A stretch of DNA of 64,000 nt. Source: Telmatospirillum sp. J64-1. GTDB lineage: Bacteria > Pseudomonadota > Alphaproteobacteria > Rhodospirillales > Magnetospirillaceae. The notes below the pieces were generated by a model. The model ran no database searches. It was given only the letters and a program-made list of their open reading frames with translations, and was not told the origin of the DNA. Location: contig NZ_SBHN01000025.1 of assembly GCF_006980715.1 (NCBI RefSeq), positions 23,649-87,648 on the forward strand. Direction: 5' to 3'. This document shows positions 33,619 to 42,568 of the stretch, piece after piece (the stretch's first letter is position 1; every line of letters begins with the position of its first letter). Made by a program: the position numbers and the translations under genes.

Positions 33619-34554
33619 ATGGCGGAAAAGGATACCGGCTGGGACTTCCACATGTTTTCCCCCAGCCCCGTCTATCTCATGCGGCGGCGGGTCGTGGATG
33701 TGGTCATGCGGGGGCTGCTGTTCCTGGCGGCTTCCGTCTCCGTCCTGGTGACGCTGGGCATCGTCTATGTCCTGCTCAGCGAATCCCTGGCCTTCTTCGC
33801 CCATGTCCCGGTCTTCGAATTCCTGACTGATACCCAATGGACGCCGCTTTTCGCCCAGACCCGCTACGGCATCCTGCCCCTGTTGTCGGGCACCATCGTC
33901 GCCGCCGGGATCGCCATGCTGGTGGCGGTCCCGGCGGGAACGGTGCTGGCGATCTATCTCAGCGAATACGCGCCGCCCCGGGTGCGGGAAGTGGTCAAGC
34001 CCCTTTTGGAACTGCTCGAAGGCGTGCCGACGGTGGTCTACGGCTATTTCGCCCTGCTGTTCGTCACGCCGCTGCTGTCCACCTTCCTGCCGGTGCGCGG
34101 TTTCAACCTGCTGGCGCCGGGGCTGGTGATGGGCATCATGATCCTGCCCTATGTCACCTCGGTCAGCGAGGACGCCATGCGCGCCGTTCCCAGGCATCTG
34201 CGCGAAGGCGCCTATGCGCTGGGCTTCAGCCGCCTCCAGACCTCGCTGCGTGTGGTCGTTCCGGCGGCCTTCTCGGGCATCACCGCGGCCTATATCCTGG
34301 GCATGTCGCGGGCGGTCGGCGAGACCATGGTGGTCGCCATCGCCGCCGGCCAGAACCCCAACCTGACCTTCAATCCTTTGGAATCGGCGGCGACCATCAC
34401 CGCCTATATTGTGCAGGTCAGCCTGGGCGACGTGCCGCATGGCTCCATCGCCTACCAGACCATCTTCGCCGCCGGGCTGGTGCTGTTCCTGATCACGCTG
34501 GCCTTCAACATCATCGGCTTCTTCCTCCGCCGGAAGTTCCGCGAGGTCTACTGA
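33619..34554 (+). CDS. pstC: Phosphate ABC transporter permease PstC
   Basis: The 311-residue permease has six membrane helices after a hydrophilic N-terminus of about 30 residues. It contains TRYGILPLLSGTIVAAGIAM, LSEYAPPRVREVVKPLLELL and the inner-membrane ATPase-contact loop EDAMRAVPRHLREGAYALG. The ATG at 33619 follows GGGGAG; the frame is open to 33571. It pairs with PstA, whose gene starts one base after its stop. Confidence 0.92.
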   Translation: MAEKDTGWDFHMFSPSPVYLMRRRVVDVVMRGLLFLAASVSVLVTLGIVYVLLSESLAFFAHVPVFEFLTDTQWTPLFAQTRYGILPLLSGTIVAAGIAMLVAVPAGTVLAIYLSEYAPPRVREVVKPLLELLEGVPTVVYGYFALLFVTPLLSTFLPVRGFNLLAPGLVMGIMILPYVTSVSEDAMRAVPRHLREGAYALGFSRLQTSLRVVVPAAFSGITAAYILGMSRAVGETMVVAIAAGQNPNLTFNPLESAATITAYIVQVSLGDVPHGSIAYQTIFAAGLVLFLITLAFNIIGFFLRRKFREVY

Positions 34555-34555
34555 G

Positions 34556-35491
34556 ATGACGCATCTGTCCGGCTTCCGCGAAGAACAGATCGATTATGCC
34601 GGCCTGATCACCCGCGCCAAGCGGGGAGACCTCCTCTTCGGCCTGATCGGGCTGGTGGTGATGATGATCGCCATCCTGACCCTGATGACCCTGATCGTCG
34701 ACCTGGCGCTGGACGGCATCCCGCGCCTGTCCTGGGACTTCCTGACCAACTTCCCGTCCCGCCGCGCGGCCCAGGCGGGGATCCTGTCGCCCCTGGTCGG
34801 CACGACGCTGGTGATGCTGGTGACCGCGATCCTGGCGATCCCGCTGGGGGTGATGGCCGGGCTCTATCTGGAAGAATACGCGCCCAAGAACCTGCTCACC
34901 AATATCATCGAGATCAACGTTACCAACCTGGCCGGCGTGCCCTCGATCATCTATGGCCTGCTGGCACTGGGCCTGTTCGTCCAGACCTTCGGCATGGGCG
35001 AGACGATCCTGGTGGCCGGCATGGTGCTGGCGCTGCTGATTCTGCCGGTGGTCATCGTCGCCACGCGCGAGGCGATCCGTGCCGTGCCCGGGGAAATGCG
35101 GGAAGCGGCTTTCGCCCTTGGGGCCGACAAATGGCAAACCATGGCCTTCTATGTGCTGCCCGTCGCCACCCCAGGCATCCTGACCGGCGCCATCGTCGGC
35201 CTGGCGCGGGCCATCGGCGAGACGGCACCGATCATCACCATCGGGGCGCTGACCTTCATCGCCTTTCTGCCCCCCTCTCCCATCCAGGCCGAGCCGCCAT
35301 TCCTGAATTTCCAGTGGCTGAATTCGCCCTTCACCGTCATGCCCATCCAGATGTTCAACTGGGTTTCGCGGCCTCAAGAGGCCTTCCACATCAACGCCGC
35401 GGCCACGGGCATCGTGCTGATGGGCATGACGTTGCTGATGAACGGCTTGGCCGTCTGGCTGCGTTACCGCATTCGCAGGCAAGTGAAATGA
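34556..35491 (+). CDS. pstA: Phosphate ABC transporter permease PstA
   Basis: The 311-residue permease shows [46 protein letters not shown] and the ATPase-coupling segment [20 protein letters not shown]. Six helices are visible. Its stop overlaps the pstB start by four bases. With PstC it forms the phosphate channel. Confidence 0.93.
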   Translation: MTHLSGFREEQIDYAGLITRAKRGDLLFGLIGLVVMMIAILTLMTLIVDLALDGIPRLSWDFLTNFPSRRAAQAGILSPLVGTTLVMLVTAILAIPLGVMAGLYLEEYAPKNLLTNIIEINVTNLAGVPSIIYGLLALGLFVQTFGMGETILVAGMVLALLILPVVIVATREAIRAVPGEMREAAFALGADKWQTMAFYVLPVATPGILTGAIVGLARAIGETAPIITIGALTFIAFLPPSPIQAEPPFLNFQWLNSPFTVMPIQMFNWVSRPQEAFHINAAATGIVLMGMTLLMNGLAVWLRYRIRRQVK

Positions 35492-36312
35492 ACCAGAATC
35501 TTCCCGAATCGCGTACCTCCCTGGAAACCGAAGAGGGGGAAAACCTCTCCAAGCCCTTCAACCTGCGTGCCGAGGTCCGTCGGCTGAACTTCTGGTATGG
35601 GAATTTCCATGCCCTGAAGGAGATCGAACTGCCTATCGCCGACCGTCATGTCACCGCCCTGATCGGTCCCTCGGGTTGCGGCAAGAGCACCCTACTTCGC
35701 TGCTTCAACCGCATGCACGATCTTTATCCGGGCAACCGCTATGGCGGCGAGATCCGTCTCTTCCCCGACGACAGTAACCTCGTCGAGCTGGACCCCATGC
35801 TGGTGCGGATGCGGGTCGGCATGGTGTTCCAGAAACCCAACCCTTTCCCCAAATCCATTTTCGAGAATGTCGCCAGCGGCCTGCGCATCCGCGGCCTGCG
35901 CAAGCGTTCCCTGCTGCAGGAGCGTGTGGAATGGGCCTTGGAACAGGCGGCCTTGTGGGACGAGGTGAAGGACCGGCTGGAGGCGTCGGCCTTCGAGCTG
36001 TCGGGCGGCCAGCAGCAGCGCCTGTGCATCGCACGCGCCTTGGCCCCGGGACCCGAATTGCTGCTGCTGGACGAACCCACCTCGGCCCTGGACCCCATCG
36101 CCACCTCCAAGGTGGAGGACCTGATCTGCAAGCTGGGCAAGGCCATCACCGTAGTCATCGTCACCCACAACATGCATCAGGCGGCGCGTATCTCGGATTT
36201 CACCGCCTTCATGCATCTGGGCCATCTGGTCGAGTTCGGCGACACGGGAACCCTGTTCACCGCCCCCAAATCCGAACGCACCAGCGCCTATATCACCGGC
36301 CGGTTCGGATAA
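35488..36312 (+). CDS. pstB: Phosphate ABC transporter ATP-binding protein PstB
   Basis: The 274-residue ABC ATPase has Walker [10 protein letters not shown], the PstB-typical FNRMHDL, the Q-loop [17 protein letters not shown], the signature [10 protein letters not shown], Walker [13 protein letters not shown] and the switch THNMHQA. A 27-residue N-terminal extension precedes the domain. The start at 35488 overlaps the pstA stop; the frame is open to 35131 inside pstA, but that part is not used. No phoU follows, which is a departure from many pst operons. Confidence 0.94.
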   Translation: MNQNLPESRTSLETEEGENLSKPFNLRAEVRRLNFWYGNFHALKEIELPIADRHVTALIGPSGCGKSTLLRCFNRMHDLYPGNRYGGEIRLFPDDSNLVELDPMLVRMRVGMVFQKPNPFPKSIFENVASGLRIRGLRKRSLLQERVEWALEQAALWDEVKDRLEASAFELSGGQQQRLCIARALAPGPELLLLDEPTSALDPIATSKVEDLICKLGKAITVVIVTHNMHQAARISDFTAFMHLGHLVEFGDTGTLFTAPKSERTSAYITGRFG

Positions 36313-36399
36313 GGCGGGACTGCCCGAATTTGCGTCTACGACATTCTTTCTGAATCCTTCGCAGCCTCCATCTAACCAGGATCGTCATCGGAGGCTGTC

Positions 36400-37299
36400 A
36401 TGCAGGTCACTGTGATCCACAACCCTACCGCCGGCAACGGCGAGATGTCCGTCGAGAAACTGTCTGAAATGATGGAGGCCTACGGCTATCGCTTCCGCAT
36501 TCATTCCAGTAAGGAGGCGGACCTGCCTGCGATCCTGGCCGAGCCCGCCGATCTGGTGGCCGTGGCGGGCGGAGACGGCACCGTGGGCAAGGTCCTGCGC
36601 ACCCTGCCCGACCGATCACGCCCGGTCGCTGTTCTGCCGATGGGGACGGCCAACAACATCGCCCGCTCCCTGGGAATCGAAGGCCAGCCGCAAGACCTTC
36701 TGCGGTCGTGGAGCGAGGGACGGACGAAGCGCTTCGACATCGGTGTGGCTGTCGGCCCCTGGGGACGGCGCCGGTTCATCGAAGCCATCGGCGTCGGCAC
36801 CGTCGCCCAGGCCATGGCCCAGGCCGACGCCACGGACTTGCCCCAGGAGGGCGAGATCAACCACGCCCGCCGGATCATCTGCGACGTCATCCGCCAAGCA
36901 AAGGCGGGCTGCCCCATCGTCACCGTCGACGAGTGGACCTTGCCGGAAGACCTGCTGTTCGTCGAGGTGATGAACATCAACCATCTGGGGCCGAACCTGC
37001 CCGTCGCGCCCTTCGCCGATTCGGGGGACGGGCTTCTCGACATCGCCTATGTGCGGGAGCACCAGCGCGAGGAATTCCTGGCCTGGCTCGATGACCAGAA
37101 GGCACGGACGCCGCCGCCCTTCCAGCTGGAACGGGGGAAGCGCATCGGCATGACCTGGAGCGGCGAGCCCTTGCGCGTGGATGACGAATTCATGGCTCCT
37201 CCCGAAGGCGGCGGCGCGATCATCATCGAGTTGGAGGAAGAACCCCTGCGGATAGTGATTTCCTCCGATTCCGGCCATTCCCAGCAAAGCGGAGGATGA
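36400..37299 (+). CDS. Diacylglycerol/sphingosine kinase-like (DAGK catalytic) protein
   Basis: This 299-residue protein has the DAGK/NAD-kinase fold: VTVIHNPTAGNGEMS, VAVAGGDGTVGKVLRTL and VLPMGTANNIARSLGI are the nucleotide-binding motifs. It may phosphorylate a lipid or another hydroxyl substrate in the cytoplasm. GGAGG precedes the ATG. It lies 87 bases after pstB and two bases before an inositol-monophosphatase-like gene, so a kinase and a phosphatase sit side by side. The substrate is not readable. Confidence 0.86.
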   Translation: MQVTVIHNPTAGNGEMSVEKLSEMMEAYGYRFRIHSSKEADLPAILAEPADLVAVAGGDGTVGKVLRTLPDRSRPVAVLPMGTANNIARSLGIEGQPQDLLRSWSEGRTKRFDIGVAVGPWGRRRFIEAIGVGTVAQAMAQADATDLPQEGEINHARRIICDVIRQAKAGCPIVTVDEWTLPEDLLFVEVMNINHLGPNLPVAPFADSGDGLLDIAYVREHQREEFLAWLDDQKARTPPPFQLERGKRIGMTWSGEPLRVDDEFMAPPEGGGAIIIELEEEPLRIVISSDSGHSQQSGG

Positions 37300-37300
37300 G

Positions 37301-38173
37301 ATGGGCGGCAGCGGCCAAGATATTTCACCGGTCCCCGAAGACACCCTTTGTGCCATCGAGAACCGGGCGGTCGAACTGGCGCGTCTGGCGGGCACGGAAA
37401 TCATCGCGGCCCTGGGCCGCACCCTGGCGGTCCGCTACAAGGGCGACCCCGAGAACGAGGCCTCGCTCAAGGACCCCGTCTCGGAGGTCGATCACGAGGT
37501 CGAAGTCCTGATCCGCGCCCTGCTGGGCGAACATTTCCCCGACCACGACATCCTGGGCGAGGAGATCGACGAAGGGCCTAGCCGCGATTGCGACTTCGTC
37601 TGGGCCATCGACCCGGTGGACGGCACGACCAATTTCGTCAACGGCTTTCCGCTTTTCGCCGGGTCGATCGGCGTCCTTTATCGCGGCCAGCCCATCGTCG
37701 GCGCCGTCTGGTGCTCGACCAGCCACAGCCTGCGTCCCGGCGTCTATCATGCGCGGATCGGCGGCCCGCTCAGTTTCGAGAAGGAGGAGGTCACTCCCAA
37801 GGGGCACAATCCCACCATCCGCCGCCGCCTCGCGGGCGAGCCCCAGGCGACGGCGGATCATTCCCTGCCCTGGGACATCCGCAAGACCGGCTCGGCCGCC
37901 ATCGAATGCGCCTTCGCCGCCGCCCACCTGCTGCATGTGGCCCGTTTCGAACGTCCCAATGTCTGGGACGTGGCCGGCGGCATCGTGCTGGTGCGGGCCG
38001 CCGGTGGGGAAGTCCGCGTGAAGGATGAGGAACGGGGATGGATCGACATGGACCGCTTCCACGTCCCCGGCATGACGAACGGGCAGAAGGCTTCCCTGCG
38101 CGACTGGCGCCGCCCTCTCATCGTCGGCGATGCCTCAGCTGTCGAAAGGATGTGCCGCAGCCACGAAGATTGA
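37301..38173 (+). CDS. Inositol-monophosphatase family protein
   Basis: The 290-residue protein has the IMPase/FBPase metal motifs DPVSEVDHEVE, ILGEEI, WAIDPVDGTTNFVNG and the C-terminal WDVAGGIVLVRAAGG. It hydrolyses a sugar or inositol phosphate with Mg2+. Members also include 3'-phosphoadenosine-5'-phosphate phosphatases and histidinol phosphatases. It follows the DAGK-like gene directly, and the pair precedes a glycosyltransferase and a debranching enzyme. The substrate is unknown. Confidence 0.88.
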   Translation: MGGSGQDISPVPEDTLCAIENRAVELARLAGTEIIAALGRTLAVRYKGDPENEASLKDPVSEVDHEVEVLIRALLGEHFPDHDILGEEIDEGPSRDCDFVWAIDPVDGTTNFVNGFPLFAGSIGVLYRGQPIVGAVWCSTSHSLRPGVYHARIGGPLSFEKEEVTPKGHNPTIRRRLAGEPQATADHSLPWDIRKTGSAAIECAFAAAHLLHVARFERPNVWDVAGGIVLVRAAGGEVRVKDEERGWIDMDRFHVPGMTNGQKASLRDWRRPLIVGDASAVERMCRSHED

Positions 38174-38275
38174 CCCCTCGCTTCCGCCGCCATCCCCTAC
38201 CTCCCAAGGCGAGATGGGAGCCACCGGAAGCACCGCCCATCTGTCCTTCTGGATGCAACAGAAGGAGAGTGCTCC

Positions 38276-39364
38276 ATGCGGATCGCACAGGTCGCTCCTT
38301 TGCACGAAGCCGTGCCTCCGGTCTCCTACGGAGGCACGGAACGGATCGTCTCCTATCTGACCGAGGAATTGGTGGCCCAGGGGCATGAGGTGACGCTTTT
38401 CGCCTCGGCCGATTCGCTGACCGCCGCCCATCTCGAGAGCATCTCTTCCCGAGCCTTGCGGCTGGACGGGACATGCGACGATCCCGTGCCGTGGCATCTG
38501 GTCCTGCTGGAACGTCTCGCCAAAAGGGCGGCCGCATTCGACATCATCCATTTCCATTGCGAATTCCTGCATCTGCCCTTGGCCCGGCGCCTGCCCGTGC
38601 CTTCGCTGACCACCCTGCATGGCCGCCTGGACCTGGCGGGCCTGGAAGCCCTTTTCCAGGAATATGCCGAACATCCGCTGATCTCCATTTCCGACAGCCA
38701 GCGCCGCCCCCTGCCCCGCGCCAACTGGCTGGCGACGATCCATCACGGCCTGCCCACGACGCTCTACAAGCCTGCGGCTTCCCCTTCGAAGGACTATCTG
38801 CTCTTCCTGGGACGGATATCGCGCGAGAAGCGCCTGGACAGGGCCATCGAAATCGCCAGGCTTGGCGGCCTGCCGCTGAAGGTGGCCGCCAAGATCGACC
38901 GGGGAGACCGGGAGTATTTCGAACAGGTCATCCGCCCCATGCTGGAAACGCCCGGGGTGGAATTCCTGGGGGAAGTCGGCGAAGCGGAAAAGGGGCCGCT
39001 GCTGAGCAATGCCCTGGCCCTGCTCTTTCCCATCGACTGGCCCGAACCCTTCGGCCTGGTCATGGCGGAGGCGATGGCCGCCGGCACGCCCACCATCGCC
39101 TATCCCTGCGGATCGGTGCCCGAGGTCCTCGATCACGGCGTGACCGGTATTCTGGTGCGCAGCATTGCCGAAGCCGTGGCGGCACTGCCACTCGCCGAGG
39201 GCATCGATCGCCGCGCCTGCCGTGAAACCTTCCTCAAACGCTTTTCCGCCCGGCGCATGGCCGAGGATTACCTCGCCGCCTATCGCCGCCTGACCCTACC
39301 GGCGGCCTTGCCCCTTTCTCAGCGCCGGACTTCGACCCGCGACGAATTTCGAGCCGGGGAGTGA
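38276..39364 (+). CDS. Glycosyltransferase family 4 (GT-B)
   Basis: The 362-residue protein has the GT-B fold. The N-terminal domain starts MRIAQVAPLHEAVPPVSYGG with a Gly-rich acceptor loop, and an IIHFHCEF segment follows. The C-terminal domain shows LFLGRISREKRLDRAIEIA and the donor-binding EPFGLVMAEAMAAGTPTIAY with the E-x7-E pair. An AAGGAG site lies before the ATG. It ends three bases before the debranching-enzyme gene. It probably transfers a hexose in glycogen-like, trehalose-like or glucan metabolism. Confidence 0.88.
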   Translation: MRIAQVAPLHEAVPPVSYGGTERIVSYLTEELVAQGHEVTLFASADSLTAAHLESISSRALRLDGTCDDPVPWHLVLLERLAKRAAAFDIIHFHCEFLHLPLARRLPVPSLTTLHGRLDLAGLEALFQEYAEHPLISISDSQRRPLPRANWLATIHHGLPTTLYKPAASPSKDYLLFLGRISREKRLDRAIEIARLGGLPLKVAAKIDRGDREYFEQVIRPMLETPGVEFLGEVGEAEKGPLLSNALALLFPIDWPEPFGLVMAEAMAAGTPTIAYPCGSVPEVLDHGVTGILVRSIAEAVAALPLAEGIDRRACRETFLKRFSARRMAEDYLAAYRRLTLPAALPLSQRRTSTRDEFRAGE

Positions 39365-39367
39365 GCG

Positions 39368-41542
39368 ATGTCGGATATCATCACCGTCAAGGGCCATACC
39401 TATATCCTGGCGACCTCGCCGCGCCTGACGACGCGGACCATGACGCTGAAGCAGGACGATACCTTCGCCGTTCTCGACGTCTACGGGAATGCCCTGCCGC
39501 TCGGCGCCGCCGATCTGGGGATATTCCACAAGGGAACACGCATGCTGTCCCTCTACGAATTCCATTTCGGCGGCCAGCGTCCGTTGCTGCTGTCCTCCTC
39601 GGTGGACGAGCACAACGCCCTGATCGCCGTGGACATGACCAACCCCGACATTCCCATGGGCGGCGGACGCCTCATCCCGCGCGGCATGATCCATATCTTC
39701 CGTGCCATGTTCCTATGGAATTCCGCCCTCTACACCCATACCCGATTGCAGAATTTCGGCGACGAGGCATTGGATGTGGATCTGAGTTTCCAGATGGATT
39801 CCGATTTCGCGGATATCTTCGAAGTCCGGGGAATGGAGCGGAGGAAGCGCGGACAGCGATACCGGGAGATCGAGGAGGATTGCCTGCTGCTGCGTTATGA
39901 GGGGCTGGATGGAAAGACCAGGCGCACCCGCGCCACCTTCGATCCCGCACCGGCCGCCATCCTTCCCAGGGAGGAGGCCGCCCTGGCACGCTATCGGCTG
40001 AGTCTGCGGCCCAAGCAACCGGCGGACCTGTTCCATACCGTGCATTTCGAACCCGATGGGCCGATGGAACGGCCGAGCCAGGTGCTTTTCACCCGCAACC
40101 GGGAAACCGCCCTCGCCAGCATCCCCAAGGGGGAATCCTGCACCGTCCGCACCGCGAACGAGCAGTTCAATCACTGGCTGGACCGTTCCACGGCGGACCT
40201 GCACATGCTGGTGACCAGATTGCCCGAAGGCCCCTATCCCTATGCCGGCGTGCCCTGGTTCAGCACCGTCTTCGGCCGCGACGGCATCATCACGGCGCTG
40301 CAATATCTCTGGGTCGATCCCAGCCTGGCGCGGGGCGTCCTGGCGACTCTCGCGGCAACCCAGGCGGAAGAGGAGAACCGCATCCAGGATGCCGAACCGG
40401 GAAAGATCCTCCATGAATTGCGGGAGGGCGAGATGGCCGCCTTGGGCGAAGTCCCCTATGCCCGCTATTACGGCAGCGCCGATTCCACGCCGCTCTTCGT
40501 GATGCTGGCGCGGGAATACTTCCACCGTACCGGGGACATCGCCTTCCTGCGCGGCATCTGGCCCAATATCTGCCGGGCGCTGGAATGGATCGATAATTAT
40601 GGCGACCTCGACGGCGACGGCTTCGTGGAATATGCGCGCAAGCGCGAAGCCGGGCTTTACAATCAGGGTTGGAAGGATTCGGACGATTCCGTCTCGCATC
40701 CGGACGGCAGCCTAGCCGAGCTTCCCATCGCCCTGTGCGAGGTCCAAGGCTATGTCTATTCCGCCAAGCTGGGCGGCGCCGAGATCGCCGAGGCCTTGGG
40801 TGAATGGGGCCTGGCCGAACAATTGCGCAACGAAGCCGAAGCCCTGCGCCAGAATTTCGAGGACAGCTTCTGGCTGGAAGACCAGGGCACCTATGCCCTC
40901 GCGCTGGACGGGCAGAAGCGCCCCTGCCAGATCACCACCTCCAATCCCGGCCATGTCCTCTATTGCGGCCTGGCCTCGCCCGAACGAGCGCGGCGGGTCG
41001 CCGAGAGCCTGATGGCCGATGAGATGTTTTCCGGCTGGGGCGTGCGGACCTTGGGGCGCAGCGAGGTGCGCTACAATCCCATGTCCTATCACAACGGCTC
41101 GATCTGGCCCCATGACAATGCCATCGTCGCCGCCGGTCTGGCCCGCTACGGCATGGCCCAACAGGCCGGGCGCATCATGCACGGCATGTTCGAGGCGGCC
41201 CTGTTCGTGGACCTCAACCGCCTGCCGGAACTCTTCTGCGGCTTCCGCCGCCGCGCCGGCCAGGGACCGACACTCTATCCCGTCGCCTGCGTTCCCCAGG
41301 CCTGGGCGTCGGGCGCGGTATTCATGCTGCTGCAATCCTGCCTGGGGCTGGATGTCGATGGACGGGGCAACCGCATCTCCTTCACCCGCCCCTGGCTGCC
41401 CCCTTTCCTCGACCACCTGGAACTCAAGGGGCTGCGGGTCAAGGACGGTGCGGCTGACCTGATCCTGACCCGCCACAAGGATGCGGTGGGCGTCCATGTC
41501 GCCCGGCGGGAAGGCCAGATCGATATCGCCATCGATGTCTGA
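39368..41542 (+). CDS. Amylo-alpha-1,6-glucosidase (glycogen debranching enzyme, GH133-type)
   Basis: The 724-residue protein has an N-terminal glycogen-debranching-associated beta-sandwich (about 25-215) and a C-terminal (alpha/alpha)6 barrel. Barrel motifs are VPWFSTVFGRDGIITALQYL, NQGWKDSDDSVSHPDG, PIALCEVQGYVYSA and YHNGSIWPHDNAIVAAGL, with candidate acid/base residues in GRDG and WPHDN. It should hydrolyse alpha-1,6 or related glucosidic branches in the cytoplasm. It is the last gene of the run that starts at 36400 and probably works with the GT4 enzyme. Confidence 0.9.
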   Translation: MSDIITVKGHTYILATSPRLTTRTMTLKQDDTFAVLDVYGNALPLGAADLGIFHKGTRMLSLYEFHFGGQRPLLLSSSVDEHNALIAVDMTNPDIPMGGGRLIPRGMIHIFRAMFLWNSALYTHTRLQNFGDEALDVDLSFQMDSDFADIFEVRGMERRKRGQRYREIEEDCLLLRYEGLDGKTRRTRATFDPAPAAILPREEAALARYRLSLRPKQPADLFHTVHFEPDGPMERPSQVLFTRNRETALASIPKGESCTVRTANEQFNHWLDRSTADLHMLVTRLPEGPYPYAGVPWFSTVFGRDGIITALQYLWVDPSLARGVLATLAATQAEEENRIQDAEPGKILHELREGEMAALGEVPYARYYGSADSTPLFVMLAREYFHRTGDIAFLRGIWPNICRALEWIDNYGDLDGDGFVEYARKREAGLYNQGWKDSDDSVSHPDGSLAELPIALCEVQGYVYSAKLGGAEIAEALGEWGLAEQLRNEAEALRQNFEDSFWLEDQGTYALALDGQKRPCQITTSNPGHVLYCGLASPERARRVAESLMADEMFSGWGVRTLGRSEVRYNPMSYHNGSIWPHDNAIVAAGLARYGMAQQAGRIMHGMFEAALFVDLNRLPELFCGFRRRAGQGPTLYPVACVPQAWASGAVFMLLQSCLGLDVDGRGNRISFTRPWLPPFLDHLELKGLRVKDGAADLILTRHKDAVGVHVARREGQIDIAIDV

Positions 41543-41588
41543 GACCGGAGGCTAGCGCCACTTGTCCCCCGAAAGCAGGAGAAGGACC

Positions 41589-41636
41589 CACACTGGCGGA
41601 CAGAGGAAGAAGATACCCGGTGCGGCCGCCAGTGTG
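41589..41636. repeat. 11-base perfect inverted repeat between convergent genes
   Basis: CACACTGGCGG at 41589-41599 is the exact reverse complement of CCGCCAGTGTG at 41626-41636, with a 26-base loop. It lies between the debranching-enzyme stop and the stop of the convergent unknown gene. No T-run follows. It may be a bidirectional, Rho-assisted stop or an mRNA-stabilising hairpin. Confidence 0.65.
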
Positions 41637-41671
41637 AGGACAGCCAGGTTTTGTGGCTTGCAGGGCATTTC

Positions 41672-42172
41672 TCAGTTCAACCAGGGGACGGAAGCTTGTG
41701 GTTGTCCTGTTGTAAGCCCTTCTTCGTCTTCTGTCAGCTTCCGGATCAACTCTGCATAGTCCGGCAGGCCACCGATCCGTTCGCACAAGCTGTCCAGCAG
41801 CGCCGCCGCAGCGGCCAGGATGTAGTCGTTTCCGGGCGCGTAAAGGTTCAGCGTCATACTGGAAAAGACGGCATCCGTGATGATCGCCTGGGCCGGGGAA
41901 GACGAGGAAGCAGCGTCCGGCAGGGCGACCTTCCGCAGCTCCGTCCGCTGGTTCTTGAGGTGATCGAGCCCCCGAGACAGCAGATGCTGCCTGAGATAAT
42001 CATCGAAGGTTTTCTGCGCCGTATAGCCCGCCTCCTCCCCGACGATGCGGCGAAGAAGGCCGAGCCCCGCCAGCAAGGCGGAAGAGACTTCGGGCTCCGT
42101 GGCCCGCGCCTGGGCATTGGCAACGGCGTTACCGATCAAGGACCGGCTCACCTGTATGATCGAGGGATGCAT
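41672..42172 (-). CDS. Uncharacterised 166-residue protein
   Basis: I do not recognise the family. The protein starts MHPSIIQVSRSLIGNAVANAQ, is largely alpha-helical in pattern, and has a low-complexity ASSSSPAQA linker near the middle. No signal peptide or strong membrane helix is seen, although LNLYAPGNDYILAAAAALL is moderately hydrophobic. The start at 42172 is chosen because GGAGG lies seven bases upstream; the frame is open to 42265. Codon use fits the host. It converges with the debranching-enzyme gene. Confidence 0.75.
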   Translation of the reverse strand: MHPSIIQVSRSLIGNAVANAQARATEPEVSSALLAGLGLLRRIVGEEAGYTAQKTFDDYLRQHLLSRGLDHLKNQRTELRKVALPDAASSSSPAQAIITDAVFSSMTLNLYAPGNDYILAAAAALLDSLCERIGGLPDYAELIRKLTEDEEGLTTGQPQASVPWLN

Positions 42173-42353
42173 TGAATATCCTCCATATGAGCGATACTCA
42201 GGGTGCCGTCCTCGATCCTGCGATCCGATGACGGCACCTCGCGGTATGCGGGCGGAATCCGTCACGGCATCCCGCCGGAACTGGATTTAATCCCTGCACG
42301 CCCGCCGTCAAGGCGCCGCGCCCTGCCCTAAGCCACTGACTTCCTTGCAGTAA

Positions 42354-42455
42354 TCAGCCCACGACCGAGATCCCCGCGCCGGCGGCCAGCAGGACGACGG
42401 CCATCGAACACAGGAAGGTGCAGGTCTGACGCAGAAGTTCCAGCATGTCATTCAT
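42354..42455 (-). CDS. Putative 33-residue membrane peptide
   Basis: A short frame begins MNDMLELLRQTC and continues as one hydrophobic helix (FLCSMAVVLLAAGAGISVVG). Most of its codons end in G or C, like real genes here. A weak GGGG site lies upstream. It fills part of the 396-base stretch between its two minus-strand neighbours. It could be a small membrane regulator or toxin-like peptide, or chance; expression data are absent. Confidence 0.4.
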   Translation of the reverse strand: MNDMLELLRQTCTFLCSMAVVLLAAGAGISVVG

Positions 42456-42568
42456 GGCAGACACCCCGAAAGATACACGCTCTTGTCCAGGCACATGCCC
42501 CGAATGGACTCGGGCGCGATCAAGCTAAGGCGCTCTTTCGGAGATGCAAGGCCTGCCGCCTTGCCGTC

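Noticed and set aside
36380..36410. CTGTCAT at the start of the DAG-kinase-like gene as a Pho box
   Set aside because: It overlaps the start codon and has no properly spaced second repeat.
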